NCBI RefSeq assembly: GCF_000399665.1 | Contig: NZ_KB976986.1 | Coordinates: 1,926,773-1,990,772, forward strand | Source: Acinetobacter calcoaceticus ANC 3811 | Lineage (GTDB): Bacteria > Pseudomonadota > Gammaproteobacteria > Pseudomonadales > Moraxellaceae | Direction of reading: 5' to 3' | Length of the DNA: 64,000 nt | The notes under the pieces: model-generated | What the model saw: only the letters and a program-made list of their open reading frames with translations | Told to the model about the DNA's origin: nothing | Databases searched by the model: none | Part shown: positions 33,662 to 43,637 of the stretch, in pieces | Position numbering within the stretch: position 1 is the first letter of the stretch | Layout: every line of letters starts with the position of its first letter | Made by a program: the position numbers and the translations under genes

Positions 33662-34537
33662 TTAGGTTTTCCATATTCTTGGAAATTCTTCTTCTAAATC
33701 AAACCAATAACGTCTTAATTTTGCTCGTATAGCCGCAAAAGCATCATGACAATGTCGGACATCATTTCCCAAAAAACGGGCCAAAACCACATCATCCAAT
33801 AAAGTTAATGTGACAGGTACTTGCATACGCATCATCAATTCACGAATGAGTTCTAGCTGTTGTTCTAAGTAAAATGATGAACGATATTTCTCTGGAGCAA
33901 CTGCCCAAAAGCTTCCCATTACGGCTTGATTATTCATGCCTAAACATGAACTCAGCCAACGATCCTCTCCTTCAAAATACAATGTATCTGCAACCAATAA
34001 CTTATGTTCTCGCCATAATTTAAACTGGTTGTGATAACTCCCTTGAGCAAAGCGCTCCCCACGTGCCTGCCGCCCAAGCACCAACATATCCCACCCAATA
34101 AAACTTGCAGCATTATCAAGATGAATATGAGTTTCTGAATGTGCTAAAGCCCCATCAAACAGCATCGTTTCTTGTGGAACCCACTCTAAAATGGACTGAT
34201 CTTTCACGTGTAAATGAATATGCTGAAAAGCTTGCTTACCATTGGTTTTGTACCATTTTCCGGCGCCCGGAGTAGTTACTACCGCATGAGCTTGATCTTT
34301 GGTTTCAATTTCAAAAGTAAGATGATCTCCTCCTGCAATTCCTGCTGGTGGATGAACAATAATGGCATGACATACACCCGTTCTTTCAGGCCAGAGCATT
34401 TTTTGCACCCTAACAGGGCCATGATGCTTTCTGTGATTCATTATGGTGCGTGAATTTTCAAAACAAAATCCGAGTTCTAATCGCGCATACCAAAATGGTG
34501 CTAAAGAGTTTTTTGAAAACGTTTGTACCTGATTCAT
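33662..34537 (-). CDS. ureD: Urease accessory protein UreD (UreH)
   Basis: UreD binds apo-urease and channels nickel to the active site with UreF and UreG. The 291-residue product shows the family motifs [27 protein letters not shown] and [10 protein letters not shown] (about residues 38-110), and an R-x-ARGERF segment near residue 155. It is the first gene of the operon. No typical signal sequence is present, consistent with a cytoplasmic chaperone. Confidence 0.94.
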   Translation of the reverse strand: MNQVQTFSKNSLAPFWYARLELGFCFENSRTIMNHRKHHGPVRVQKMLWPERTGVCHAIIVHPPAGIAGGDHLTFEIETKDQAHAVVTTPGAGKWYKTNGKQAFQHIHLHVKDQSILEWVPQETMLFDGALAHSETHIHLDNAASFIGWDMLVLGRQARGERFAQGSYHNQFKLWREHKLLVADTLYFEGEDRWLSSCLGMNNQAVMGSFWAVAPEKYRSSFYLEQQLELIRELMMRMQVPVTLTLLDDVVLARFLGNDVRHCHDAFAAIRAKLRRYWFDLEEEFPRIWKT

Positions 34538-34738
34538 TCTGATTCATATGTTCAAAATAAGTGCTTAAACTTATAAGCAAAATACGCACCAAATATGAAA
34601 ATAAGCCCACTGATAAAATTAGATACAATTTTTCGATTTTAATGAGTTAAAAAATCATCAATGTCTAACATAAAACCACAGTAACTTATGGAATTGTTTA
34701 TACAATAGCGCCCATCCTCGCTCTTATAAATTTTTTCC

Positions 34739-35062
34739 ATGAAAATCTTTTTCGTGTTAGTACCATTGGTATTTTTAACTGGGTGTATTTTTGGCCAATC
34801 TAGTGAGGTCAAACGTGCAGAAAAACTATTAAATAATTTTCAATGTAAAAATATTGAAACAAGTGAAATACCTACAAGTTCTATCAATTCTTATTACCAA
34901 CAAACTTTAGCAGTCAGTAAAGACAAAGCAACCTCTTATGTAAAAAGCTATAACGATGGTGAAGAATTATTCGCTATGCCTTTAGATGAAGTTGTAAAGC
35001 AACAATATGAACTTTATAAATCAGCTTGCGACTCTCTAGGTGGAGTTTCAGCGCAACCGTAA
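34739..35062 (+). CDS. Small hypothetical lipoprotein
   Basis: The 107-residue product has a lipoprotein signal (MKIFFVLVPLVFLTGC; lipobox LTGC, Cys16). The mature part has two further Cys (in NFQCKNIE and KSACDSLGG) that may form a disulfide. I do not recognise the family. It is divergent from the urease operon, with 201 bases between; TATAAA lies about 13 bases upstream of the start (34725), which suggests it has its own promoter. Confidence 0.75.
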   Translation: MKIFFVLVPLVFLTGCIFGQSSEVKRAEKLLNNFQCKNIETSEIPTSSINSYYQQTLAVSKDKATSYVKSYNDGEELFAMPLDEVVKQQYELYKSACDSLGGVSAQP

Positions 35063-35249
35063 TTTATAAGGTATTCATTAAATCGTTTTAGTGGATACCT
35101 CCTTTTTATTTTTGTTTTAATAATTATTCCAAAATTTACTCACTTTACCTTTTGTTAAAATTTAATTACATACTTAAACTTTTATTAAGCTCTCATATTT
35201 CATAGCCTGTTATTTGCTTTTTTATTTATTTTCCGAGGTTTAGATCATC

Positions 35250-35720
35250 ATGAAAAAAACATTATTATCAGTTGCACTTGTAAGTGCCCTTCTTGTTGCT
35301 TGTAGCAAAAACGAAAATAAAACCGATACAACAACTCAAGCCTCTGCTCCAGTACAAACTACAGAGACGAACAACAATGCAGTAGATACTGCTCATACGG
35401 CTGAAAACTCACTAGATTGGGATGGCACATATAAAGGCACTCTTCCATGTGCGGACTGTGAAGGCATCAAAACTGAGTTAGAGTTAAAAGATGATAAAAC
35501 TTACGAATTAACTGAAACTTATCTTGGCAAAGGTGATAAGAAACCATTTGAAACCCATGGTACATTTACTTTTGATAAAGATAATACTTCAGTCATTACC
35601 CTAGATGATAAATCTGAAAACCGTAAATTCTTTATTGGTGAAAATACGGCAACTGCTTTAGATACAGAAGGTAAGAAAATTGAAGGCTCTTTAGCTGAGC
35701 ATTATGTATTGAAAAAATAA
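35250..35720 (+). CDS. NlpE-like copper/envelope-stress lipoprotein
   Basis: The 156-residue lipoprotein has the signal LLSVALVSALLVAC (lipobox LVAC, Cys18), a Thr/Ala-rich linker (about 25-55), then the NlpE N-terminal barrel. The diagnostic CADCEGIKTEL motif (CPxCEG-like) is near residue 68, followed by ETHGTFTFD. In E. coli NlpE senses envelope and surface stress and signals Cpx. Only the N-terminal domain is present here; the second domain of E. coli NlpE is missing. A strong bidirectional terminator follows. Confidence 0.85.
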   Translation: MKKTLLSVALVSALLVACSKNENKTDTTTQASAPVQTTETNNNAVDTAHTAENSLDWDGTYKGTLPCADCEGIKTELELKDDKTYELTETYLGKGDKKPFETHGTFTFDKDNTSVITLDDKSENRKFFIGENTATALDTEGKKIEGSLAEHYVLKK

Positions 35721-35735
35721 TTATTTTTTCATAAT

Positions 35736-35768
35736 AAGAAAACCCGCTCATGTGAGCGGGTTTTCTTT
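35736..35768. terminator. Bidirectional terminator, nlpE-like / aceA
   Basis: AAAACCCGCTCA directly faces TGAGCGGGTTTT (35739-35764), with T-runs on both strands between convergent genes. Confidence 0.92.
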
Positions 35769-35780
35769 TGAAATCAATTC

Positions 35781-37385
35781 TTAGTGAGCTGCGAATTGGT
35801 TCATTGTGTTTTTAGCATCATCATGTGCTTTAAGTGCGTTGTCACCAGAGAAGATTTCTTTGTGATCATCACCGATGTCAGAACCCGCCATTGCTTGGTG
35901 TTTCACACAAGCGATACCACCGCGGATTTCTTTACGTTGTACGCCAGCAACATAAGCCAACATACCTTCAGAACCGAAGTAACCTTGTGCAAGCTCATGT
36001 GTAGAAAGAGCAGCAGTATGGTAAGTAGGAAGAGTGATCAAGTGATGGAACACACCCGCTTCACGAGAAGCATCTGCTTGGAATGTACGGATCTTAGCGT
36101 CTGCATCAGCAGCTAATTCAGTAGCATCGTACTCAGCGCTCATTAATTTAGCACGGTCGTAAGCAGAAACATCTTTACCTTCAGCCACCCAACGATCGTA
36201 AGCTTGTTGACGGAAGTTTAAAGTCCAGTTGAATGATGGGCTGTTGTTATAAACAAGCTTAGCATTAGGAACAACTTCTTTAACACGGTTAACCATGTGA
36301 GCGATTTCTTCTACGTTTGGAGTCGCAGTTTCGATCCAAAGAAGGTCAGCACCATTTTGAAGGCTAGATACACAGTCAAGTACAACACGATCAATTTGAG
36401 TGTCAGCACGGAACTGGTATAAACCAGAAGCTAAACGCTTAGGACGGTGTAATTTACCATTACGTTTGATCAAGATTTCATCTTCTTGAGCATCAGCAAT
36501 GTCAATTTCAACAGTGTCTAAGAAACCGATGTATTGAGAAGCAATGTCACCTGGCTCTTTAACCACTGGGATTTTTTGAGTCAAGTCAGCGCCTTCAGAG
36601 TCAGTACGTGCAACGATGATACCGTCATCAAGACCCATTTCTAAGAATGCATAACGTAATGCATGGATTTTAGAGATGAAATCTTCATGTGGAACAGTTA
36701 CTTTACCAGCTTGGTGACCACATTGTTTCGCATCAGATACTTGGTTTTCGATTTGAAGCGCACAAGCACCAGCTTCAATCATTTTACGAGCAAGTAAGTA
36801 AGTCGCTTCTTCGTTACCGAAACCAGCATCGATGTCCGCAATAATTGGTACGATGTGAGTTTGGAAACCATCGATTTGAGCAGTGATTTCAGCAGCTTTA
36901 GCAGTATCACCAGCTTCGTTTGCTTTTTTAAGCGCACGGAATAAATCGTTTAATTCTTTTGCATCAGCTTGACGTAAGAAAGTGTAGATTTCTTCGATCA
37001 ATGCAGGTACTGAAGTTTTTTCGTGCATAGATTGGTCAGGAAGTGGACCAAACTCAGAACGAAGAGCAGCAACCATCCAGCCAGAAAGGTAGATATAGCG
37101 ACGTTCAGTAGTACCGAAGTATTTTTTGTTCGCAATCATTTTTTGTTGTGCAATAAAACCGTGCCAGCAACCTAATGATTGAGTGTATTTGCTAGAGTCA
37201 GCATCATAAGCAGCCATATCACGACGCATAATCGCAGCTGTATATTTAGCAATGTCTAAACCAGTTTTGAATTGGTTTTGCATTTGCATACGTGCAGCAT
37301 CTTCTGGGCTAATATCGCGCCAAGTGCTACCGAATTTTGCTTTTAGTTCGCGGATTGCATCAATCGCTGTTTGATATGTAGTCAT
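35781..37385 (-). CDS. aceA: Isocitrate lyase (long form)
   Basis: Isocitrate lyase splits isocitrate to glyoxylate and succinate, opening the glyoxylate bypass for growth on acetate and fatty acids. The 534-residue product is the long type seen in Pseudomonas, not the 434-residue E. coli type. It carries the catalytic signature KQCGH near residue 219 and GRRDG-type counterparts PIIADIDAGFGN and LWIETATPNVEEI. AGGACA precedes the ATG at 37385. No aceB is adjacent. A LysR gene is divergent about 590 bases upstream and could control it, though this is only positional. Confidence 0.95.
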   Translation of the reverse strand: MTTYQTAIDAIRELKAKFGSTWRDISPEDAARMQMQNQFKTGLDIAKYTAAIMRRDMAAYDADSSKYTQSLGCWHGFIAQQKMIANKKYFGTTERRYIYLSGWMVAALRSEFGPLPDQSMHEKTSVPALIEEIYTFLRQADAKELNDLFRALKKANEAGDTAKAAEITAQIDGFQTHIVPIIADIDAGFGNEEATYLLARKMIEAGACALQIENQVSDAKQCGHQAGKVTVPHEDFISKIHALRYAFLEMGLDDGIIVARTDSEGADLTQKIPVVKEPGDIASQYIGFLDTVEIDIADAQEDEILIKRNGKLHRPKRLASGLYQFRADTQIDRVVLDCVSSLQNGADLLWIETATPNVEEIAHMVNRVKEVVPNAKLVYNNSPSFNWTLNFRQQAYDRWVAEGKDVSAYDRAKLMSAEYDATELAADADAKIRTFQADASREAGVFHHLITLPTYHTAALSTHELAQGYFGSEGMLAYVAGVQRKEIRGGIACVKHQAMAGSDIGDDHKEIFSGDNALKAHDDAKNTMNQFAAH

Positions 37386-37972
37386 GATATTGTCCTGTAT
37401 TCATTTTAGGATTTCATCGATTAAAGCCTAGAGTCATGTACTTAAATTTCTTATGACACCAGCTGCTTCTTCATGAACACAGCTTAGACTTAGCCAATCA
37501 ATTAATCCAATATCCTTTATTAATCTTCAGTATTTATTTAAAAAATGTACCGATAAATCGATATTATAGATAAAACCAAAAACTTTAACACTTTGTTTAT
37601 AAAAATAAAATTATTCTAAAGGAGTATAGAATTTTATTCTAAAAACTTAGTAAGTCTTATTTTTATACAATTTCTGAAGTTTTTCCCACCCATTTTTAAC
37701 CTTAAAAGTCAATTGTAAATTAGGCTATTTTGCCAATGTTAAAAGTCAATTTTTATGCTAGAAAGTAATAAGTTATATATAAATATATTCTATTTGTCAC
37801 CTTCATACTTAAAAACATAGCAAAGACAATAAAATCGAGCGTTTGAAGTACTTTTTACACCTACTTAATTCCTACAAAAAATGTCGTTTTTCTCATCATT
37901 TTTTCACACAATAGTTATTAGATATGGCATAATTTGAAACAATTTCAGGGTTTTATTTTCGGTATTTTTTTT
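37386..37972. other. Long AT-rich intergenic region aceA / LysR
   Basis: 587 bases with no convincing gene. It holds a perfect 13-bp direct repeat TTAAAAGTCAATT at 37702-37714 and 37739-37751 (37-base period) and a TATAAT on the minus strand at 37568-37563 that could be an aceA promoter. The repeat may be a regulator site. Confidence 0.4.
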
Positions 37973-38962
37973 ATGAATCTGGAGCGAGTAGATCTTAATC
38001 TATTAATATATCTTGATGTACTTCTTCGTGAAAAAAATGTTACACGCGCAGCCGAACAACTTGGGGTAACTCAGCCTGCTATGAGTAATATTTTACGTCG
38101 CTTACGTAATTTATTTAATGACCCTCTTCTTATCCGTTCTTCTGAAGGGATGACTCCAACAGAACGTGCTCTTGAATTACAACCTCGTATTCGTGATGCA
38201 CTTGCTGATCTCTCCATGATTTTGGAACCCCGTACCGAATTCCGCCCTTATACAAGTAACCGCGTTTTCCGCATTATGACATCGGACTATGCCGAGGCAA
38301 CTTTAGTTCCTCGTCTTGTAAAAGCGCTCCGCTCTGAAGCTCCAAACGTTGTTCTTGATTTTCTTACACCAAGTGATGTGTCTTATAGAGACATGGAACA
38401 AGGTAAAGTTGATCTCGCAATTAATAGATTTAATGAAATACCGCAAAGTTTCCATCAGGTTTTAGTTTGGCGTGATAGTTTCAGTTGTATTCTTAACGAC
38501 AAACACCCTGCTGTGACTCATCTAAATTTAAAAAGCTATTTAGATGCACAACATATCTGGGTTTCTAAAACAGGTATGGGTGTAGGTTTTGGCGTAAACC
38601 CCGATAAACAAGGTGGTTTAGGCTGGATTGATCAAGCATTAGAACGTATTGGTCAGCGTCGTAAAATTTCTGTATTTACTCGCCACTACCAAATGCCAGC
38701 GTTACTTGCTCAAAATGTAGACCTTATTGCCACCCTCCCAACACGGATGGCACGCCTACAAACACAGAATCCTAAACTGGTTATAAAGGATCCTCCTTTT
38801 TACATTCCAGAGTTCGAACTTAAAATGGCTTGGTGTCCGTTATTACATCATCACCCTGCTCATCGCTGGTTGCGCCAACTTATCTTATTTGTTGCTCGTC
38901 AAATGATTGAAGAGGAAAACCGTGAATTTCTAACCAACAATTCACAGTTTTCTCACTATTAA
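37973..38962 (+). CDS. LysR-family transcriptional regulator
   Basis: The 329-residue protein has the LysR helix-turn-helix at the N-terminus (DLNLLIYLDVLLREKNVTRAAEQLGVTQPAMSNILRRL), close to the NodD/PcaQ-like branch. A LysR substrate-binding domain follows from about residue 100. I chose ATG at 37973 (MNLERVDLNLL) as the usual family start; TTG at 37934 would add 13 residues and has no ribosome site. It is divergent from aceA across a long region with a 13-bp direct repeat. Its target is unknown. A terminator follows. Confidence 0.88.
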   Translation: MNLERVDLNLLIYLDVLLREKNVTRAAEQLGVTQPAMSNILRRLRNLFNDPLLIRSSEGMTPTERALELQPRIRDALADLSMILEPRTEFRPYTSNRVFRIMTSDYAEATLVPRLVKALRSEAPNVVLDFLTPSDVSYRDMEQGKVDLAINRFNEIPQSFHQVLVWRDSFSCILNDKHPAVTHLNLKSYLDAQHIWVSKTGMGVGFGVNPDKQGGLGWIDQALERIGQRRKISVFTRHYQMPALLAQNVDLIATLPTRMARLQTQNPKLVIKDPPFYIPEFELKMAWCPLLHHHPAHRWLRQLILFVARQMIEEENREFLTNNSQFSHY

Positions 38963-38991
38963 ATAAATTTTAATTTAATTGTCGATTTCAG

Positions 38992-39029
38992 GCGCTGGGC
39001 AATCAATCTGATTACCTCAGCGCTTTTTT
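38992..39029 (+). terminator. Terminator after the LysR gene
   Basis: GCGCTGGG...CCTCAGCGC stem with a 15-base loop followed by TTTTTTA. Confidence 0.82.
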
Positions 39030-39072
39030 ATGTTAAAACATAGTCATAATAATGATGAATCTCAGGTGATTT

Positions 39073-40398
39073 GTGAGTCTCTTTCAAAATATCATTATCA
39101 TCGTACTGCTTATCATCGGAGCAGGCTTTTTATCTTTAACCGAAATTGCACTAGCTGGTGCCAGAAAAGTTAAGCTAAAAATTCTAGCCGAAGCGGGTGA
39201 AGAACGTGCCCAACAAGTACTAGATTTACAAGAACAATCTGCTGACTTTTTTGCAGCCTCTCAAATTGGTCTAAATGCAGTCGCGATTTTAGGCGGTATT
39301 TTGGGTGAAGCTGCTTTTCGTCCTTATTTCGTCACTTTAGTGGACCGTTTCTATGTAGGCCCTTGGACACAGACAATCGGTTTTGCCCTATCTTTTACTT
39401 TAGTGACATCACTGTTTATTTTATTTGCCGATCTTATGCCAAAACGTTTGGCTATGATTGCACCTGAAAAAATTGCAATTAGTGTTATTAATCCAATTCA
39501 GGTTTTTATTAAGGTTTGCAAACCCTTAGCTTGGGGAATTAACGCAATTGCCAATCTGCTATTCCGTTTATTTAAAGTGAATACCACCCGAGAAGACAAC
39601 ATTACTTTTGATGACATTTCAGCAGTAATGGACGCAGGTGCTCAAGCAGGTGTACTTCAAAAACAAGAACATCACTTTATCGAGAATGTTTTTGAATTAG
39701 AAGAACGCAACGTACCTTCCAGCATGACAACACGTGAAAATGTTGTTTATTTCACTTTAAATGAACACGAAGATAGCATTCGCCAAAAACTAGCAGAATA
39801 TCCTTATTCAAAATTTTTGGTATGTAATGAAAATATTGATCAGGTCATTGGTTACGTCGATGCCAAAGACTTTCTTGTTCGCATTTTAAACAATCAATCT
39901 CCAACTCAATTGAATGAAACAACCATTCGTACTGTCTTGATGATTCCAGATACCCTAACCCTTTCGGAATTACTTGATCGTTTCCGCTCTACAAAAGAAA
40001 AGTTTGCGGTTGTAATAAACGAATATGCTCTTGTCGTAGGTGTTATTACTTTAAGCGATATTATGATTACGGTTATGGGCGACTGGGTAACCCCAATTGA
40101 GGAAGACCAGCAAATCTTTAAACGTGATAATAACTCATGGTTAATTGATGGCAGCACACCAATCGATGACTTAAGACACGCACTTGAAATTGACGAAATG
40201 CCTGATGAAGAAAATTATGAAACATTAGCAGGCTTCATGATGTACCGCCTACGTAAAATTCCACGCCCGGCAGATTTTGTAGAATTTGGTGGATACAAGT
40301 TTGAAGTAGTCGATGTTGATCATTTTAAAATTGACCAACTCCTTGTAACTCGAATTTTAGAACAAACCGAAGTACATTCATCAATTGATGAAAACTGA
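39073..40398 (+). CDS. CNNM/CorC-type hemolysin-family membrane protein
   Basis: The 441-residue protein has an N-terminal CNNM (DUF21) membrane domain of four hydrophobic segments with LSLTEIALAGARKVKLK and LMPKRLAM. Two CBS domains follow (about residues 205-330, with LSDIMITVMGDW) and a C-terminal CorC_HlyC domain (about 350-430). The family handles Mg/Co export or homeostasis; 'hemolysin' is a historical label. The start is GTG at 39073 with AGGTGA upstream. It is flanked by terminators on both sides and so stands alone. Confidence 0.92.
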   Translation: MSLFQNIIIIVLLIIGAGFLSLTEIALAGARKVKLKILAEAGEERAQQVLDLQEQSADFFAASQIGLNAVAILGGILGEAAFRPYFVTLVDRFYVGPWTQTIGFALSFTLVTSLFILFADLMPKRLAMIAPEKIAISVINPIQVFIKVCKPLAWGINAIANLLFRLFKVNTTREDNITFDDISAVMDAGAQAGVLQKQEHHFIENVFELEERNVPSSMTTRENVVYFTLNEHEDSIRQKLAEYPYSKFLVCNENIDQVIGYVDAKDFLVRILNNQSPTQLNETTIRTVLMIPDTLTLSELLDRFRSTKEKFAVVINEYALVVGVITLSDIMITVMGDWVTPIEEDQQIFKRDNNSWLIDGSTPIDDLRHALEIDEMPDEENYETLAGFMMYRLRKIPRPADFVEFGGYKFEVVDVDHFKIDQLLVTRILEQTEVHSSIDEN

Positions 40399-40412
40399 TT
40401 TATATTAATTTA

Positions 40413-40446
40413 AATACCTCACAATTTTATGTGGGGTATTTTTTTA
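40413..40446 (+). terminator. Terminator after the CNNM gene
   Basis: AATACC(T)CACA...TGTGGGGTATT stem around ATTTTA, followed by TTTTTT. Confidence 0.85.
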
Positions 40447-40967
40447 ATCTAAATAAATTTTTCAAATATATGTAATAATTATTTTAGATTTATAAATTCA
40501 AGTTGCTCTTTTAATCTAAAAGCAATATTATTTAAATCATCATCTATATTAAATCTTAAATACTGAAAAATAATAAAATAATCCATATATCTCAATTAAC
40601 ACGAAGCGACTAAGCCCCAATTTACATTACCACTAAACTTATGTAACTTAGCTCAAAGCCAGTCTTTAAATGGTTCTCCTTCTCATCTCAACCATCAAAA
40701 CACATATAATGAAAAAAAATATCATATAATTTTTATTTTTATAAAACCTTTATAATCCATTATAATGAGTTGTATTTATTATATGCTTACTATAATCCTA
40801 ATATATATGTTCAGTATTTCGCCTAAATATACCTCTCCAACTGAATATATATTAACCAAATAAACTAAATATATTATTTGTCTTTTTATTAAAAATTAAT
40901 AAGAATAACCAAGGTCAGAGTTTTGAATAAACTTGTTCAGTAAAACTATAGGCAAAGGATTGATTGT
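40447..40967. other. Very AT-rich intergenic region before the citrate transporter
   Basis: 521 bases with no convincing gene. A 35-codon minus-strand frame (40479-40586) exists but has only a weak ribosome site and AT-driven composition. Several TATAAT-like boxes lie at 40700-40800, so a promoter cannot be singled out. AAAGGA (40954-40959) is the ribosome site of the next gene. Confidence 0.4.
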
Positions 40968-42305
40968 ATGCTGACATTACTTGGTGTTGGCATGATTTTG
41001 TGCTTCATGTACTTAATCATGTCCAAACGTTTAAGCCCTATTATTGCTTTAATTCTCATCCCATTTATTTTTTCTCTTATTGCTTGGGGCCTCGGTCACT
41101 ACTTTGAAAGTTTAAGTCACATTGAACTCAAAGGTCTCAGTGAGATGATGCTAGAAGGCATCAAAAAATTAGCGCCAACTGGCGTAATGCTTTTATTCGC
41201 AATTTTATATTTTGCCTTAATGATCGATGCAGGTCTCTTCGACCCACCGGTTAAATGGATTTTAAAAAAGGTTAAAGGCGATCCTCTAAAAATCACAATG
41301 GGAACCGTATTCTTAACCACAATGGTTTCTTTAGATGGTGATGGCTCAACAACTTATATGATTTGTGTAGCTGCAATGCTGCCACTTTATCAACGCTTAG
41401 GAATGAATACACTCATCATGACTGCACTTATGCTGTTATGTAGTGGTGTAATGAACCTAACACCATGGGGTGGTCCTACAGCTCGTGCTGCAAGCGCCCT
41501 GCAAATTGACCCAAGCCACATTTTCGTACCAATGATTCTTCCTATGGTCATTAGTATTGGTTGGTTATTCTTCTTGGCATACCTATATGGTCGTTACGAG
41601 CAAAAACGTTTAGGCGTTATTGAGCTTGAAACTCACCACGGTGACAATATTACCGTATCGAAAGATCCTGAAGCGACTCGTCCACATTTACGCAAAGTAA
41701 ATATGGTACTCACAATCCTTCTTATGATTGCTTTGATCAAAGGCATTTTGCCTATGTCTGTGTTGTTCATGATAGCGTTCTGTATCGCAATGCTCATTAA
41801 CTACCCAGATGTTGATATGCAGAAAAAACGTATTGCAATGCATGCTGACAGTGTCTTAGCTGTTGTAGGCTTAATTTTCGCAGCGGGTATTTTTACAGGT
41901 ATTTTATCTGGCACAGGTATGGTTGAGGCGATGTCTAAAGAATTCGTCGCAATGATTCCCCCAAGCATGGGTCCATATCTAGCACCGATTACTGCTTTAG
42001 TAAGCATGCCGTTGACATTCTTCATGTCAAATGATGCTTTCTTCTATGGCGTTTTACCTATTCTTGCTGAAGCTGCTTCACATTATGGTATTAGTGCAGA
42101 AGCGATTGCTCGTGCTTCGATTGTAGGTCAACCTGTACACTTGCTATCGCCTCTTGTTCCATCAACCTATTTGTTATGTGGTCTTGCTAAAGTCGATTTT
42201 GCTGACCATCAAAAGTTCACTTTAAAGTGGGCATTTATAACTTGTATGGTATTGATGGGAACCGCTTTAGTGATTGGGGTTTTCCCACTTTTCAGTTCAC
42301 TCTAA
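40968..42305 (+). CDS. CitMHS-family citrate/divalent-metal symporter
   Basis: The 445-residue protein has about 11-12 hydrophobic segments. It carries the CitMHS-type stretches MVSLDGDGSTTYMI and LTPWGGPTARAASAL in the first half and SNDAFFYGVLPILAEAA in the second. The two loops are the pseudo-repeats of this family, which imports citrate complexed with Mg or other metals using protons. The specific metal and substrate cannot be read here. No citrate-sensing two-component genes are nearby. A strong terminator follows directly. Confidence 0.88.
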   Translation: MLTLLGVGMILCFMYLIMSKRLSPIIALILIPFIFSLIAWGLGHYFESLSHIELKGLSEMMLEGIKKLAPTGVMLLFAILYFALMIDAGLFDPPVKWILKKVKGDPLKITMGTVFLTTMVSLDGDGSTTYMICVAAMLPLYQRLGMNTLIMTALMLLCSGVMNLTPWGGPTARAASALQIDPSHIFVPMILPMVISIGWLFFLAYLYGRYEQKRLGVIELETHHGDNITVSKDPEATRPHLRKVNMVLTILLMIALIKGILPMSVLFMIAFCIAMLINYPDVDMQKKRIAMHADSVLAVVGLIFAAGIFTGILSGTGMVEAMSKEFVAMIPPSMGPYLAPITALVSMPLTFFMSNDAFFYGVLPILAEAASHYGISAEAIARASIVGQPVHLLSPLVPSTYLLCGLAKVDFADHQKFTLKWAFITCMVLMGTALVIGVFPLFSSL

Positions 42306-42321
42306 TTCTTCTTTCATAATA

Positions 42322-42349
42322 AAAAAAAGCCCCAATCGGGGCTTTTTTT
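42322..42349. terminator. Bidirectional terminator after the citrate transporter
   Basis: AAAAAAAGCCCC-AATC-GGGGCTTTTTTT. Its right edge overlaps the stop codon of the convergent gene at 42348. Confidence 0.95.
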
Positions 42350-42860
42350 ATTTCTGTACATATTCAATTAAGTGATCTAACACAATGTTAAAATGCAATG
42401 TAATGTCTTCTTCTAAAATTTTATAGGCATTATCAAATTGCACCATTGGCCAGCCTTCTTTCCAAAATGGAAAAATATTGTGTAAACCTTCAGTCACGAT
42501 CGCATCTTCACGACTAATCGCTTGAGCAACTTGAGCTAAAACCTGAGCGGTTTCTGCACCATCCATAGCTAAATAATCAAGACCACGTGCTTTAAAAATA
42601 CGGATACGGTCTTTTTTATAACGAATCTTTTTCGCCTGACCTGAATTCAAGCCTAATGCCAACGTAGCAGCTTCTACAAACTTATCTTCAAAGTTTGCGC
42701 TCAATGCAACTAAAGCCTGTTTATGTGCTTCTTGACGCCCAGCTTTCCCCCCATTACGGATAATCTCATTTGCTTCCGTATCAAGCTTATCTTTTTTCAT
42801 AGACTGTAAAATGTCTAAAATTTCGATATCGCTTAGAGATTCAGGAGATTGCTCAAACAT
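42348..42860 (-). CDS. Conserved-looking hypothetical cytoplasmic protein
   Basis: The 170-residue soluble protein begins MFEQSPESLSDIEILDILQ. It has a basic central stretch (GQAKKIRYKKDRIRIFKARGLDYLAMDG, about residues 80-107) and a Trp/Phe-rich segment NIFPFWKEGWPMVQFDNAY near residue 130. No signal, membrane segment or catalytic motif I can name. ATG at 42860 has AAGGA upstream; an alternative start at 42890 adds ten residues. It stands alone, and the family is not recognised. Confidence 0.75.
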   Translation of the reverse strand: MFEQSPESLSDIEILDILQSMKKDKLDTEANEIIRNGGKAGRQEAHKQALVALSANFEDKFVEAATLALGLNSGQAKKIRYKKDRIRIFKARGLDYLAMDGAETAQVLAQVAQAISREDAIVTEGLHNIFPFWKEGWPMVQFDNAYKILEEDITLHFNIVLDHLIEYVQK

Positions 42861-43081
42861 AGGAGTCCTTATACATAAAACTAAAGGCATATTCTCTCAT
42901 AAAAGCGCTACTAAAGCAGAGTAAAATTTTAAATAGCCTATCAACTTGACTATTTTTATAGTCCTAACTTCAGAGACTACACTCATAAAATCAGATAATT
43001 CTTTGGTTATAATTTTAATTATTTGCAAAATTAATTTTACCCAGATAATATAGTTTTACCCAGATAAAATATACAGCTAAA

Positions 43082-43630
43082 ATGAATACTAAAATCACCT
43101 ATACTGCTTTCACTGGAAGCACGCTTATTGCGAGTGACTCCCTAGTTGAACTTGCAAAAAAACTCAAAGATCTTCCAAAAACAACGGAAAATATTTTGAT
43201 TTTTAATGATCAAACAGGTCAACAAATTGATCTTGATCTTTCTGGTTCGGAACAAGAATTTCAACAACGTTATGCTGAACCGGAAGAAATTAAAAAAGTT
43301 GGACGACCTAAACTCGGAGTAATTTCTCGTGAAATCACTTTACAGAAAAAACATTGGGATTGGTTAGATCAACAAAGTGCGAGTGCATCAGCAGTAATTC
43401 GTAAGTTAATTGATCAAGAGTTAAATAACCCAAATTCTGAAGGTAATATTATGGTCGCTAAACAAGCCATCGACCGTTTTATGTCTGCCATGTTGGGTAA
43501 TATGCCAAATTACGAAGAAGCAACACGCGCCTTATATCAAGGTCATCGAGATATATTTTTAAAGATGATTCAGAGCTATCCTAAAGATTTAAGAGAATAT
43601 TTAACTTTAAAATCTCAAAGTATTTTCTAA
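43082..43630 (+). CDS. DUF2239-family protein with a ribbon-helix-helix-like segment
   Basis: The 182-residue protein opens with YTAFTGSTLIASDSLVELAKKLKD and ILIFNDQTGQQIDLDLSG, the DUF2239 pattern. In the middle GRPKLGVISREITLQKKHWDWLDQQ is followed by a helix (SAVIRKLIDQEL), which resembles a ribbon-helix-helix DNA-binding unit. Regulation is possible but unproved. It is a single gene ending at a strong terminator convergent with cysN. Confidence 0.8.
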   Translation: MNTKITYTAFTGSTLIASDSLVELAKKLKDLPKTTENILIFNDQTGQQIDLDLSGSEQEFQQRYAEPEEIKKVGRPKLGVISREITLQKKHWDWLDQQSASASAVIRKLIDQELNNPNSEGNIMVAKQAIDRFMSAMLGNMPNYEEATRALYQGHRDIFLKMIQSYPKDLREYLTLKSQSIF

Positions 43631-43637
43631 ACCCAAT

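Noticed and set aside
40479..40586. 35-codon minus-strand frame in the AT-rich gap before the citrate transporter
   Set aside because: Only a weak GAG ribosome site and composition expected from AT-rich noise; no recognisable feature.
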